Assembly: GCA_020637595.1 (NCBI GenBank)
Contig: JACKKE010000001.1
Coordinates: 248,001 to 312,000, forward strand
Direction: 5' to 3'
From: Rhodobacter sp.
GTDB lineage: Bacteria > Pseudomonadota > Alphaproteobacteria > Rhodobacterales > Rhodobacteraceae
Length of the DNA stretch: 64,000 bases
The notes below the pieces were generated by a model. It was not told the origin of the DNA. It ran no database searches and was given only the letters and a program-made list of their open reading frames with translations. Made by a program: the position numbers and the translations under genes. Numbering within the stretch: the stretch's first letter is position 1; each line of letters starts with the position of its first letter. This document shows, in pieces, positions 1 through 10,000 of this stretch.

Positions 1-1249
1 GGAAGGCGGCGGCGTTCTCGGCGTAGCTCTTGACCGCGGCCAGCGGCTGGTTGAATTCGTGGCTGAGCGCGGCCGACATCTGCCCCAGCGCCGCCAGCTT
101 GCCCGCCTGCACCAATTCGTTCTGGGTCTGCCGCAGCCGGTGTTCGGTTGCCTTGCGGTCCTCGATTTCCTGGATCAGCTGCCGGTTCACCTGGTTGAGG
201 TCGGCTGTCCGTTCCGCCACTCGCTTTTCCAGCAGCGCGTGCTGCAGGCGCTGCAGGTCAAAGCGTTCGACCAGCCGTGCCCGGCGTTGCAGGAACACGC
301 CGGCAACCAGTCCGGCCAGCAGGATACCCAGCACCAGAAGCGCCAGCATCGTCAACGCCTGCGAGCGCGCGGGCGCGGTCGGGTGCAGGATCGTCACGGT
401 CCAGCCGGCCTCGGGGATCACCCGCGACGAGCTGACGAAATCGCCGGCGCCGTCGATGCTGGTCAGGCGCAGGCGGTCCTGCAGATCGCGGTTCTGCGCC
501 ATCAGCGGCAGGATCCGTTCGAGTGGGTATTGCCGGGTGCCGGCGATCGCGGCCAGTTCCTCGGCCTCGAGCGGGTGCAGCGTGCGGAAATGCCACTCGG
601 GGCGGTTCGACATGAACACGATGCCGCGCCGGTCGGTGACGATGATGTCCGCCTCGCCGCCGCGCCAGGCGTCCTCGAACCCGTCGACGGTGAATTTCAG
701 CGCGACCACCCCGACGATCCGGGTGCCGTCCTCGACCGGCGCGGCATAGAAATAGCCGCGCTCCAGCGAGGTCGTGCCGAGGGCGAAATAGCGGCCCAAC
801 CCGCCGTCGAGCGCCTGCGTGAAATAGGGCCTGAACTCGAAGCTGCGGCCCAGAAAGGTCCGGTCCTGCCGGTAGTTGCTGGCGGCGATGGTCATGCCGG
901 TGATGTCCATCAGATAGATGTCCGAGGCGCTGACCAGATGCGCGGTCTGGCGCAGTTCCTCGTTGATGCGGGCCTGCAGGGTGGTGTTGCCGGGGTCGGC
1001 CAGCAGGGCTGGCAGTTGCGGGCGTTCGGCGATCAGCGCCGGCAGCGGTTGATACCGGCGCAGTGCCCCTTCGAGGGCCTCGACCGCCAGCGTCAGCGTG
1101 GCCTCGCTCTGGCGGCCGGTCTCGATCAGAAAGAACCGCTCGATCCGTGGCAGCGCGAGGACACTGAGCGCCACCGCCGCCGCAACCACGGCCAAAAGCG
1201 CGCGGGTAGCGCGCGAGACGGGCAGGGGGCTGGGTCCGGTTCTTCTCAT
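1..1249 (-). CDS. dctB: DctB-like C4-dicarboxylate sensor histidine kinase (5' part, runs off the window)
   Basis: Membrane sensor kinase; the first 416 residues are present and the ATP-binding domain lies beyond the window edge. Residues about 17-35 form a first membrane segment. A periplasmic sensory region of about 240 residues with a double-PAS (dCache) look follows (GYFYAAPVEDGTRIVGVVALK). A second membrane segment is at about 300-320, then a coiled coil (ERTADLNQVNRQL) and the phospho-acceptor box SHEFNQPLAAVKSYAENA with His397. The SHEFNQPL box and architecture are typical of DctB, which normally controls dicarboxylate uptake with DctD. No good ribosome site precedes the ATG at 1249. 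It lies 47 bp after the PKS stop on the same strand and may be co-transcribed. The partner regulator is not in view. Confidence 0.85.
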   Translation of the reverse strand, partial: MRRTGPSPLPVSRATRALLAVVAAAVALSVLALPRIERFFLIETGRQSEATLTLAVEALEGALRRYQPLPALIAERPQLPALLADPGNTTLQARINEELRQTAHLVSASDIYLMDITGMTIAASNYRQDRTFLGRSFEFRPYFTQALDGGLGRYFALGTTSLERGYFYAAPVEDGTRIVGVVALKFTVDGFEDAWRGGEADIIVTDRRGIVFMSNRPEWHFRTLHPLEAEELAAIAGTRQYPLERILPLMAQNRDLQDRLRLTSIDGAGDFVSSSRVIPEAGWTVTILHPTAPARSQALTMLALLVLGILLAGLVAGVFLQRRARLVERFDLQRLQHALLEKRVAERTADLNQVNRQLIQEIEDRKATEHRLRQTQNELVQAGKLAALGQMSAALSHEFNQPLAAVKSYAENAAAF

Positions 1250-1296
1250 GGGGCTGAGTATGCGGTGCAATGCGGGCCTTGCCTAGAGCCGCCGCC

Positions 1297-4200
1297 TCAG
1301 CCGGCCCCGGGGGGCGGCGCGGTCAGCAGACGGGCGATCCGGCCGGCGGCGAGATTGGCCAGCAGGCCGAAATGCCCGGTGGCGATGGGTTCGACATGGA
1401 TCAACCCCGGCAGCATCGCGCGATAGGCCTCGGCCCCTTGTCGCGCGTCGTTCGAGGCGACGGCGATGGCGGGGGCGATCAGCGGCTCGGGTGGGGCGGC
1501 CTCGGCCAGGGCGATATGATGCAGGAACAGCGCCACCGCATCATGCAGGATCGCCTCGGGCGTGCTGCTGCGCGCGCGTCCGGTCCTGCGCAGCCAGTCC
1601 ACCAGATGCGTGGTGCGCCCGGCGGCATCCATCCCGGACAGCGCGGCGACCAGCGCCGCGAATCCGGCATCCGCCTGCGTCGGATGGCCGAGATATCCCT
1701 CGCGCTCGCCCCAGTCGAGGAAATCGCGCAGCATCAGCGCCAGTTGCCGTTGCGCCTCGTCGCCGGCGCCCAGCCAGGCCGGGTCGGCATCGAGCACGCC
1801 GATCAGCGCGATCTCGCGCCCCCTGGCCTGCAAGGCATGCGCCACCGCCATCGCCGCGAAACCGCCAAAGGAAAACCCGGCGAGGCGGATGGCGCCCTGC
1901 GGCTGATGCGCGGCGATCAGGTCGGCATAGGCGCCGGCCATCGCCTGAAGGGTCGTGAACTCGGCCCCGCCATCGACCAGCCGGCGCGAAATCAGCGCGC
2001 AGACCGCGGTGCCCTGCGGCAGGGCCTGAACCAGCGGGGCATAGGCCGCCGCCCGCCCGCCCGAGGGATGGATCAGGAACAGTGGCACGCCGTCGCCCTT
2101 GCGCAGGGTCACCAGACAGCCCTGGGGGGCGCCCGCGGGCACGGCAGGCGTCTCGGCCGCTGCATCGCCCGCGGCCAGATCGAGAACCATCGCCGCGAGG
2201 TCGCGCACCGACAGGCCGGTGCCGACGCGGCTGGTCGGCACGCTGATCTCAAAGGCGGTCTCGATGCGCAGCACGAGGTCGATCGCCATCAGCGAATCCA
2301 GCCCCTGGTCGGTCAGCGGCGCCTCGGCGTCGATCTCGACCGGGCTGGTGCGCAGAACCTGCGCCACCTGCTCGGTCAGGGCCTGGACGATCAGCGCCGC
2401 GCGCTCGTCAGGGCTGGCATTGGTCAGGCGGTCGCGCAGCGTGCCGCCCCCTATGGTGTCCTCGTCGAGCCCGGTCGCGACCTCGGCAAAGCGGCTCTGA
2501 CGGGGTCCGGCCAGCGACCGGCCCAGCCGTGTCCACTCGATCCGCGCGACCGAGACATGCGCCCGGTCCGAGGCCATCACCACGCGCAGCGCCGCGATGG
2601 CGTCGTCGGCGGGCAGGCCGGTCAGGCCCAAGCCGTCCAGCCGCGCCACCAGATCGTCGCTGTCCGCCACCAGTCCGGCCCCGGCAATCGGCCCCCAGTC
2701 GACGGCCAGCGCCGGCAGTCCCAGCGCGCGCCGGTGCTGCGCCAGCGCCACCAGAACCGCGTTGGCGGCGACATAGTTGCCCTGGCCGCGCGCCCCCAGA
2801 AGCTGCGCCACCGACGAGAACATCACGAAATGGTCGAGGGGCAGCGACTGGGACAGGCGGTGCAGGATCCAGGCCCCGGCGGCCTTGGGTGCCAGCACAT
2901 GATCCAGCCGGGCCGGGGTGAGATGGGCCAGAACCGCGTCGTCCAGCACCGTCGCCGCATGGAACAGGCCGCGGATCGGGGGCATTGCCCCGGGGCCCAG
3001 CGCCGCGCGGTCGAACAGGGCGGCGACGGCCGCGGGGTCAGAAACATCCACGGCTTCGACACGCACAGCGATCCCCTGCGCCTGCCACCGCGCCAGCGCG
3101 GCCTGTGCCGCAGGGCGCGACGCCCCGCTGCGGCCGACCAGGATCAGGTGCCGCGCCCCGGCGCCGATCAGGTGCTCTGCCAGCACCAGCCCGAGGCCGC
3201 CCAGCCCGCCAGTGATCAGATAGGTCGCATCGGCGCGCATCGTGACCGGCGCAGGCGCGGCCGGGGGCAGGGCCTCGATCCGTGCACCGGGGGTGCGCAG
3301 CACGATCTTGCCGATATGGCGGGCCTGGGACATCAGGCGAAAGGCGTCCACCGCCCGGTCCATCGCAAAGACCCGGTGCGGCAGCGGGCCATAGCGCCCG
3401 GCCACCACCCCCTTGAGCACCGCGCGCAGGGCGCGGGCGGCCTCGGCCGGGCGCTCGGTCATCACCCGGTGCAGGTCGATCGAGGTCAGGCTGATGCCGT
3501 GGCGGAACGGGCGCAGGCCGATCGCGGTGTTCTGAAAGATGTCGCGCTTGCCGATTTCCAGGAATCGCCCGCCGGGGGCCAGCGCGGCCAGCCCGGCCTC
3601 GATCGCCCGTCCGGCCAGCGCGTTCAGCACCAGATCGACGCCCCGGCCATCGGTCAGCCGGTGGATATCGTCGACAAAGTCGAGGCGGCGCGAATCCATC
3701 ACCGCCTCGATCCCCAGCGCCCGCAGATGCGCGCGTTTGTCGGACGAACCGGCGGTGGCAAAGACCCGCGCCCCCGCCGCCTGCGCCACGCGGATCGCTG
3801 CCAGCCCGACGCCACCGGTCGCGGCATGGATCAGCACGGTGTCGCCGCGCCGCAGGCGCCCGACCTCGTGCAGGGCGTGCCAGGCGGTGAGATAGGCGAC
3901 AGGGATCGTCGCCGCGGCGTCAAAGGACAGGCCCTCGGGCAGCGGCAGCACCAGCGCGGCATTCAGCGTCGCATGGGTGGCCAGACAGCCCGCCCCCAGC
4001 GCCAGAACCCGGTCGCCGGGCGCGACATGGCGGACGCCGGCGCCAACCCGGGTCACGGTGCCGGCTGCTTCGTCGCCGGGCAACTCGTCCAATGCGTTGG
4101 CGACGGGATAGATGCCCATCGCCTTCATCACGTCGCGAAAGTTGAGGGCGGCGGCGGCGATGGCGATCTCGACCTCGCTGGGGCCGGGCGCACGCCTGGG

Positions 4201-7200
4201 GTGTTGGGCAAAGGCCAGCCGGTCCAGCGCGCCGGGCGCGGGGATTTCGAGCCGTTGCAGGGTGGTGTCCGGGGCCGGAGGCGGTGTCAGCGCGGCCGGA
4301 TCGAGCCGGCGGATACGGCTGACAAACCGGCCTCCGCCGCGCAGGGCAATTTCGCCCTCGTCATCGGGCGCGTCGATATCCGCGATCAGCGCGGCGCAGT
4401 CACCGGGGGGCGCCAGCGGGTCGAGGTCGATGCCACGCACCGCCAGCTGCCGGTATTCCGCGGCCGCGACCCGGGCGAGGCCCCAGACCGGGGCCTGCGC
4501 GGGGTTGACGGGGCCGGTGCCAAGCGGGGCATGCGCGCCGCGCGTCACCACCACCAGTCGGGGCGGCGTGGACTGGCTGTCGCCCAGCACCTGCACCAGC
4601 CGCAAGACCCCCTGCGCGCCCAGATCCGCGCCGCTGGCCAGCGCCCCGGGGGCGAGGGTTTCGGCCGGTGGCGCATCGAGCGGGCGCAGGTCGATCACCA
4701 CGGCCGGGGTCCGGTTATCGGCGGCAAGCGCCTCCAGAAGTGGTGCCGGGTTGGCCGGGTCGACGGTGAAACGATCCGCGGCAAGGCGGGCAAAGGCCGG
4801 CCCCTGTGTGGCGATCAGCGCCTTGCGCCCGGATGCGGCCAGACTTGTGGCAAGGTCTGCGGCCAGCCCGTCGCCCTCGCCCAGGATCAGCCAGGGCGAA
4901 GGGCCGTCCGCAGGCGGGCAGCTGGCGGCCGCGGTCGCCAGCGGGGCGCGCGCCAGCATCAGCATCCGCGGGGACAGGCCCTTGGGGTCCGAAGGGGCGC
5001 TGTCCACGCCGTCGAACCCGGTCACGGGTGGCAAGGGACCGGTGAACCGCCACCCTTCGGTCAGGCCCAGAACCAGCATCGCCCAGGGTGTGGGCGCGGG
5101 CAGCTCTGCCAGCGCCAGAATCCCGCCCGGGGCGAGCAATCCTCGCAGCCCCTCGAGTGCTTGGGCCGGATTGCTGCAGGGGCGCAGGGCGTCGAGGCCG
5201 AGGATCAGGTCAAAGCTCTGCGCCTCGAATCCCTGCGTCAGCGGATCCGCATCGGGATCGAGCGTGGCAAACGCGATGTCGCGGTGATCGAACAGCGCCT
5301 TTTCGGCGCGGCCGAATCCCTCGGTCGTCCGGTCGCTCAGGACATAGCGGGTGGCGCGTCCCTGCAGTCGTGGCAGGACATGGTGCGCCAACCCGCCGGC
5401 GCGCCCGGCCAGTTCGAGGATCCGCAGCCGGCGGCCGGCGGGCACCGGGGCGATGGCGGCGGCGACGGCTTGGGCCAGCAGGCGGTTCGCGGCCAGCACC
5501 GAGGGGCCGGACTGCATCAGATGATCCACCGCACCGCCGGCCCCGGCGAGTGCCGTCGGCAGGTCGGTTCGTCCGCGCAGCAGGTCGGGCAACTGGTTGC
5601 CCAGCACGCGCAGCACGGTGAGTTCGGGCAGCATCCCGGGGTTGGCGTCCATCACGCGCCGCCAATCGCGCAGCGGGTCGCGGCGGGGGAGCGGGGCCTG
5701 CAGCCGAAACGCACCGTCCTGCAACCGTTCCAGAACCCCGTCTGCGCGCAGACCCTCGAGCAGAAGCGCCAGCAGCCCGACATCGCGGATTTCCAGGTCG
5801 CGGGCCAGTGTCGCCGGGGCAATCCGCTGTCCGCTGCGTGGTCGCCAGCCAAGCCGGCGCAGCGCCGCGGCTGCCCAAAGCGCCGCCAGCCGGTCCGCAT
5901 CCGCATCCGCGCCGGTCCGGGGTGGCTCGGCCTCGGCTGTCACGGCGCGCGCGATCTCGGCGGGCTTGGCCAGCATCGCTGCGGCCGCAGGGGTCTCGGG
6001 CCGCGGGGCGGGCAGCCAGACCTCCTCATAGAGCCAGTCGGCCAGCCCGTGACGCGCTGCCGTGCGGGTCGAAACGGCCTGCACGCGATAGCCGTCGATG
6101 CGGACCAGAACCGCGCCGGTTTCGTCGGCGATGGTCAGGTCGAACTCCAGCGCCCGCCCGGTCGCCGCCAGTCCCGAAACCTGCGCCCAGAGCCGGTCGG
6201 TCAGCGGCTTGTGGACCCAGATCCGGCCGATATGGACCGGAACAAAGGTCTTGCCGGTCAGCCGTGCATCGCGCGGGATCGCCGCCATTGCCAGCTGGAA
6301 ACAGGCGTCGAGCAGGGCGGGATGGGCAACATGACGGCCCACCTCGCCGGCAACCGGCGCGGGGGCCTCGATCCGCGCCAGCGCCGCCCCGTCGCCGCGC
6401 CGGATCTGCACCAGCCCGCGAAAGGCCGGGCCATAGTGCAGCCCGCCACCGGCCAGGGTCGCGTTCATCGCCTCGGGGTCGACGGTTTCCGGCAGTTCTG
6501 CCGCCAGGGCCTCCGGGTCGATCCGCCCGGGATCGCGCCCGGGCGCGGGCCGCCGCAAGCTGGCGGCGGCGTTGCGCACCCAGTCGCCGGCCCCTTCGCG
6601 GCTGAAGATCTCCAGCCGCCCCTCGGACGGGCGGTGGCGCAACTCCAGCCGCACCGGGGTTTCGCCCTCGGGCAGGGTCAGCATGCGCTGGAAATCGACC
6701 CCGTCGAGCATCGCCCCGCCGGGGTCGAGATCCTGCGCAGCGGCGACCATCATGTCGAGGTAACCGGCGGCGGGAAACACCGCGTGGCCCTGAATGCGGT
6801 GATCGTCGAGCCAGGGCAGGCGGCGCCGGTCGAGGGCCAGCGCCCAGGCCGGTTCGGCCCCGCGCAGGCGCCGGTCGATCAGCGGATGGCCCAGCTGCGC
6901 CGTGCGTGAAAACGCCCAGTCGTCGGATTCGTGCCAATAGCGTTGGCGTTGCCAGACCTCGCGCGGCAGCGGCAGGGCCGGGCGTGCGCCGCCCAGCACC
7001 GCGTCCCAGTCGATCGGCTGCCCGTGCACCGCAAAATGCGACAGTGCCCCGATCAGCGTTGCCCGGTCGTCGGCATTGCGGCGCAGCGAGGCCAGCGTCA
7101 CCGCCTGAACCCCGGCGGCGCGGGTGCTCTCGGCGGTGGGGGCGGCCAGAGCCGGGTGCGCGCCAACCTCAAGAAACAGGTCAAAACCCATCCCCGCCAG

Positions 7201-9591
7201 CGCGGTGATCGCCGGACCGAACAGCACCGGCTCGCGCACGTTGCGCCACCAGTAGGCGGCGCCGAAATCCCCGGCGCTGGCCGGCCGCGCGGTCACGGTC
7301 GAGATCAGCGGCACGCGGGGCGGATGGGTCTCGACCCCGCCGAGGGCGTCGAGGAGCGGCGCGCGGACCGGGTCCATATGCGCGCTGTGAAAGGCATAGT
7401 TGACCTGCAGAAAGCGGTGGAACACGCCGCGCGCGGCCAGGTCGTCGGCCAGACGCTGCAGCGGCGCAGGGTCGCCGGCGAGGGTGACCATGCCGGGGCT
7501 GTTGACCGCCCCCAGCGACACATGCCCCTCCTGTGCGGCGATCAGCGCACGGGCTTCGGCCTCGGGCAGGGCCGCGGCCAGCATCCGGCCGCGATGCGGC
7601 GTGGCTTCCATGCAGCGACCGCGGTGAAAGATTACCCGCGCGGCGGTCGGCAGATCCAGCACCCCGGCGGCCCAGGCCGCGGCGACCTCGCCCACGGAAT
7701 GGCCGACGCAGGCCGACGGGTGGATCCCCCACGAGGCCCAGAGCTGCGTCAGCGCCACCTGCACGGCAAAGATCGCGGGTTGCGCGATGGCGGTGTTGTC
7801 CATCCGCGACTGGCCTTCGGGGCGCAGCAGCTCGGCGCGCAGCGACCAGTCGCCCAGGGCCGCGAACAGCGCCTCGCAGGCGTCGATGGCGGCATCGAAC
7901 ACCGGCTCGCGCCCCAGCAGACCGCGGGCCATCGCCCACCACTGCGTGCCCTGGCCGGCATAGACAAAGACCGGCCTCGGGGTGTCGGGGCCGGGCTGGC
8001 CGAGGGTGACCCCGGCGACGGTTTCCTGCCCCTCGGCCAGTGCCGCCAGCCGGGCCAGCAGGGCGTCGCGGTCCTCGGCCAGAACCGCGGCGCGCAGCCC
8101 GCGCGGGTTGCGGCGGGTCGCGGCCGCGTGGCACAGATCGGCCAGGGCGTGGGGCGCCCCTTCGGTGGTCAGATGGCTGTGCCAGCGCGCGGCGACGGCG
8201 GCCAGTTTGCGCGGGCTGCGCGCGGGCAGCAGCAGCAGCGCCGCCCCCGGGTCGCGCGGCGCGGCGACCGGTGGCCGGAGGGGCGCCGATTCCAGCAGGA
8301 CATGCGCGTTGGCCCCACCGAAGCCAAAGGAGTTGACGCCGACCCGGGCGTGTTCGGGCAGGGGCAGCGGATCGGTGACGACGCTGAGGTTCAGGGCCTG
8401 CAGGTCGATGGTCGCGGGCGGTGCGCGGAAATGCAGGCTGGGCGGGACGAGGCGGTGATGCAGCGCCAGCGCGGCCTTGATCAGCCCGGCCGCGCCGGCA
8501 CCCGATTCCAGATGGCCGATGTTGGTCTTGACCGACCCGATCGGCAGCGGGTCGCCCACCGGACGTGCGCCGGCCAGTGCCGCGCTCAGCGCCGCCGCCT
8601 CGAGCGGGTCGCCCACTGCGGTGCCGGTGCCATGCGCCTCGACGTAATCGACGCTCGCCGGGTCGGTCCCGGACAGACGGCAGGTGGCCCGGATCAGCGA
8701 TTCCTGCGCCGTGGCGCTTGGCACCGTCAGGCTGCTGGTATGGGCGTCCTGATTGGTGCCGGTCGCGCGGATTACCGCCAGCACCCGCCGTCCCGCCGCC
8801 TGAGCCGCCGCCAGCGGTTCCAGCGCCACGATCCCCACACCCTCGCCGCGCACAAAGCCGTTGGCGCGTGCGTCGAAAGCCTTGCAGCGGCCATCGGGCG
8901 ACAGCATCGACATGCGGCTGAAGGCGATGAAATTCGTCGGCAGCAGCAGCGCATTGACCCCGCCAGCCAGCGCCACGCGGCAATCGCCTGCGCGCAGGGC
9001 CCGCACCGCCAGATGCACCGCCGTCAGCGCCGAGGAGCAGGCGGTGTCGACTGCGAGGCTGGGCCCGCCGAGATCGAGCAGATGCGAGACCCGGTTGGCG
9101 GCGATCGAAAACGCCCCGCCGGTCGCGGTGAACAGGTCGATATCGTCGAACTCCGAGGTGCCCGATTGCAGCGCGGCATAATCATAGGTCGAAATGCCGA
9201 CGAACACCCCGGTCGCCCCGCCGACCTGCTCGAGGGGCAACCCGCCGTCCTCGATGGCCTCCCAGGCCGCCTCGAGGAGCAGCCGTTGCTGGGGGTCCAT
9301 GCGCTCGGCCTCACGGCGGGACAGGCCGAAGAACTCGGCGTCGAAGCGGTCGATGCCGTCGATGAACCCACCCCGGCGCGCGTGGCTGCGCCCGGGCAGC
9401 GACGGACGGGGATCATACCAGGCGTCCGCCGGCCAGCGGTCGGGGGGGATCTCGGTGACCGCATCGGTGCCGCGCAGCAGCATGTCCCAAAAGCCCTGCG
9501 GATCGTCGGCCTGTCCGGGAAACCGGCAGCCGATTCCGACGATGGCGATGTCTGCGCCCTGCGGCCCCGAACCCGCCCCGTCTGCTGCCAT
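1297..9591 (-). CDS. Single-module type I polyketide synthase (KS-AT-DH-MT-like-ER-KR-ACP-TE)
   Basis: Multidomain polyketide synthase of 2764 residues from the ATG at 9591, chosen because AGGGA lies upstream; an in-frame start at 9645 adds 18 residues. KS about 15-430: DTACSS with Cys185, HGTGT His320, NIGHLE His359. AT about 540-860: GHSVGE Ser632 and YAFH at 732-735, intermediate between malonyl (HAFH) and methylmalonyl (YASH) signatures. DH about 900-1180: HxxxGxxxxP from His931 and LLDACFQ Asp1095. A methyltransferase-like domain at about 1225-1550 has a weak SAM loop (ELAGRAGG). ER about 1785-2100 (HAATGGVGLAA). KR about 2122-2302: TGGLGGLG, a B-type LDD motif, Ser2259/2260 and Tyr2273. 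ACP: GLDSLMA with Ser2433. TE about 2497-2755: GFSFGG Ser2574 and His2740. All reductive domains look intact, so a largely reduced product released by the TE is expected. Iterative use is inference. Confidence 0.93.
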   Translation of the reverse strand: MAADGAGSGPQGADIAIVGIGCRFPGQADDPQGFWDMLLRGTDAVTEIPPDRWPADAWYDPRPSLPGRSHARRGGFIDGIDRFDAEFFGLSRREAERMDPQQRLLLEAAWEAIEDGGLPLEQVGGATGVFVGISTYDYAALQSGTSEFDDIDLFTATGGAFSIAANRVSHLLDLGGPSLAVDTACSSALTAVHLAVRALRAGDCRVALAGGVNALLLPTNFIAFSRMSMLSPDGRCKAFDARANGFVRGEGVGIVALEPLAAAQAAGRRVLAVIRATGTNQDAHTSSLTVPSATAQESLIRATCRLSGTDPASVDYVEAHGTGTAVGDPLEAAALSAALAGARPVGDPLPIGSVKTNIGHLESGAGAAGLIKAALALHHRLVPPSLHFRAPPATIDLQALNLSVVTDPLPLPEHARVGVNSFGFGGANAHVLLESAPLRPPVAAPRDPGAALLLLPARSPRKLAAVAARWHSHLTTEGAPHALADLCHAAATRRNPRGLRAAVLAEDRDALLARLAALAEGQETVAGVTLGQPGPDTPRPVFVYAGQGTQWWAMARGLLGREPVFDAAIDACEALFAALGDWSLRAELLRPEGQSRMDNTAIAQPAIFAVQVALTQLWASWGIHPSACVGHSVGEVAAAWAAGVLDLPTAARVIFHRGRCMEATPHRGRMLAAALPEAEARALIAAQEGHVSLGAVNSPGMVTLAGDPAPLQRLADDLAARGVFHRFLQVNYAFHSAHMDPVRAPLLDALGGVETHPPRVPLISTVTARPASAGDFGAAYWWRNVREPVLFGPAITALAGMGFDLFLEVGAHPALAAPTAESTRAAGVQAVTLASLRRNADDRATLIGALSHFAVHGQPIDWDAVLGGARPALPLPREVWQRQRYWHESDDWAFSRTAQLGHPLIDRRLRGAEPAWALALDRRRLPWLDDHRIQGHAVFPAAGYLDMMVAAAQDLDPGGAMLDGVDFQRMLTLPEGETPVRLELRHRPSEGRLEIFSREGAGDWVRNAAASLRRPAPGRDPGRIDPEALAAELPETVDPEAMNATLAGGGLHYGPAFRGLVQIRRGDGAALARIEAPAPVAGEVGRHVAHPALLDACFQLAMAAIPRDARLTGKTFVPVHIGRIWVHKPLTDRLWAQVSGLAATGRALEFDLTIADETGAVLVRIDGYRVQAVSTRTAARHGLADWLYEEVWLPAPRPETPAAAAMLAKPAEIARAVTAEAEPPRTGADADADRLAALWAAAALRRLGWRPRSGQRIAPATLARDLEIRDVGLLALLLEGLRADGVLERLQDGAFRLQAPLPRRDPLRDWRRVMDANPGMLPELTVLRVLGNQLPDLLRGRTDLPTALAGAGGAVDHLMQSGPSVLAANRLLAQAVAAAIAPVPAGRRLRILELAGRAGGLAHHVLPRLQGRATRYVLSDRTTEGFGRAEKALFDHRDIAFATLDPDADPLTQGFEAQSFDLILGLDALRPCSNPAQALEGLRGLLAPGGILALAELPAPTPWAMLVLGLTEGWRFTGPLPPVTGFDGVDSAPSDPKGLSPRMLMLARAPLATAAASCPPADGPSPWLILGEGDGLAADLATSLAASGRKALIATQGPAFARLAADRFTVDPANPAPLLEALAADNRTPAVVIDLRPLDAPPAETLAPGALASGADLGAQGVLRLVQVLGDSQSTPPRLVVVTRGAHAPLGTGPVNPAQAPVWGLARVAAAEYRQLAVRGIDLDPLAPPGDCAALIADIDAPDDEGEIALRGGGRFVSRIRRLDPAALTPPPAPDTTLQRLEIPAPGALDRLAFAQHPRRAPGPSEVEIAIAAAALNFRDVMKAMGIYPVANALDELPGDEAAGTVTRVGAGVRHVAPGDRVLALGAGCLATHATLNAALVLPLPEGLSFDAAATIPVAYLTAWHALHEVGRLRRGDTVLIHAATGGVGLAAIRVAQAAGARVFATAGSSDKRAHLRALGIEAVMDSRRLDFVDDIHRLTDGRGVDLVLNALAGRAIEAGLAALAPGGRFLEIGKRDIFQNTAIGLRPFRHGISLTSIDLHRVMTERPAEAARALRAVLKGVVAGRYGPLPHRVFAMDRAVDAFRLMSQARHIGKIVLRTPGARIEALPPAAPAPVTMRADATYLITGGLGGLGLVLAEHLIGAGARHLILVGRSGASRPAAQAALARWQAQGIAVRVEAVDVSDPAAVAALFDRAALGPGAMPPIRGLFHAATVLDDAVLAHLTPARLDHVLAPKAAGAWILHRLSQSLPLDHFVMFSSVAQLLGARGQGNYVAANAVLVALAQHRRALGLPALAVDWGPIAGAGLVADSDDLVARLDGLGLTGLPADDAIAALRVVMASDRAHVSVARIEWTRLGRSLAGPRQSRFAEVATGLDEDTIGGGTLRDRLTNASPDERAALIVQALTEQVAQVLRTSPVEIDAEAPLTDQGLDSLMAIDLVLRIETAFEISVPTSRVGTGLSVRDLAAMVLDLAAGDAAAETPAVPAGAPQGCLVTLRKGDGVPLFLIHPSGGRAAAYAPLVQALPQGTAVCALISRRLVDGGAEFTTLQAMAGAYADLIAAHQPQGAIRLAGFSFGGFAAMAVAHALQARGREIALIGVLDADPAWLGAGDEAQRQLALMLRDFLDWGEREGYLGHPTQADAGFAALVAALSGMDAAGRTTHLVDWLRRTGRARSSTPEAILHDAVALFLHHIALAEAAPPEPLIAPAIAVASNDARQGAEAYRAMLPGLIHVEPIATGHFGLLANLAAGRIARLLTAPPPGAG

Positions 9592-9849
9592 ACCTGCGTC
9601 CCTTGCTGCGCCGTGCCATCCAAGGCCCACCGCGCGCTGGTGCAAGCCTTCCGCCGATGGTTATGGCATGCCCCCCGCGCCCTCACAAGCCGCCGGCGGG
9701 TGTGAATAGCCCGCCAAATCAGCGCATTGCCTCTCCGGTTTCGCCGGTTCTGGCGGCGCCCTCCGGGGACGATCTCGCTGCGTGCAGCAGACGCATTTCC
9801 CAGACCGAAACGCTCGGTCGGAAGGCGTGGAATGACAACTATTTCTGAA
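9592..9849. other. PKS upstream region, no gene
   Basis: The 258 bases between the PKS start and the left attachment site hold no convincing gene on either strand. The PKS promoter must lie here or inside the element, but no clear -35/-10 pair was recognised. Confidence 0.5.
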
Positions 9850-9869
9850 AGATGGCTGGGGCGGTAGGA
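9850..9869. repeat. attL: 20-bp core repeat
   Basis: Identical to 28053-28072 and containing the last 17 bases of the tRNA-Gln gene including CCA. The match ends sharply on both sides. This is the pattern left by a tyrosine recombinase using the 3' end of a tRNA gene, where the intact tRNA is kept at the other junction. Confidence 0.92.
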
Positions 9870-9900
9870 CAGTATTACAGAATTTTTCAACGTCATGAAA

Positions 9901-9964
9901 TCTCGTAAGTTATTGCACATAAAGGTGTTCTTGGTCTAGAACTGTTCCGGTTGGGTGTTCCGTT
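9901..9964. promoter_or_regulatory. Candidate integrase arm-type sites, left arm
   Basis: Contains TCTCGTAAG (9901-9909), GTGTTC (9925-9930), TGTTCCGGTTG (9943-9953) and GTGTTCCGTT (9955-9964). The same words recur near the right attachment site at 27994-28027 and were not noticed elsewhere in the element. Integrase arm binding is inferred from position at both ends. Confidence 0.5.
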
Positions 9965-10000
9965 TTGGTGATCCGGGCGCCCGAAATCGAGGGGTTCAAG

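Noticed and set aside
1270..9705. Very long plus-strand reading frames (1879 and 924 codons) opposite the PKS
   Set aside because: They are antisense to a gene with complete domain motifs, are rich in Gln, Arg, Gly and His as expected from antisense high-GC codons, and show no recognisable domain.
9945..9964. LexA box in front of the integrase
   Set aside because: The GTTC words are separated by 9 bases here and by 12 at the right end, not the 7 needed.
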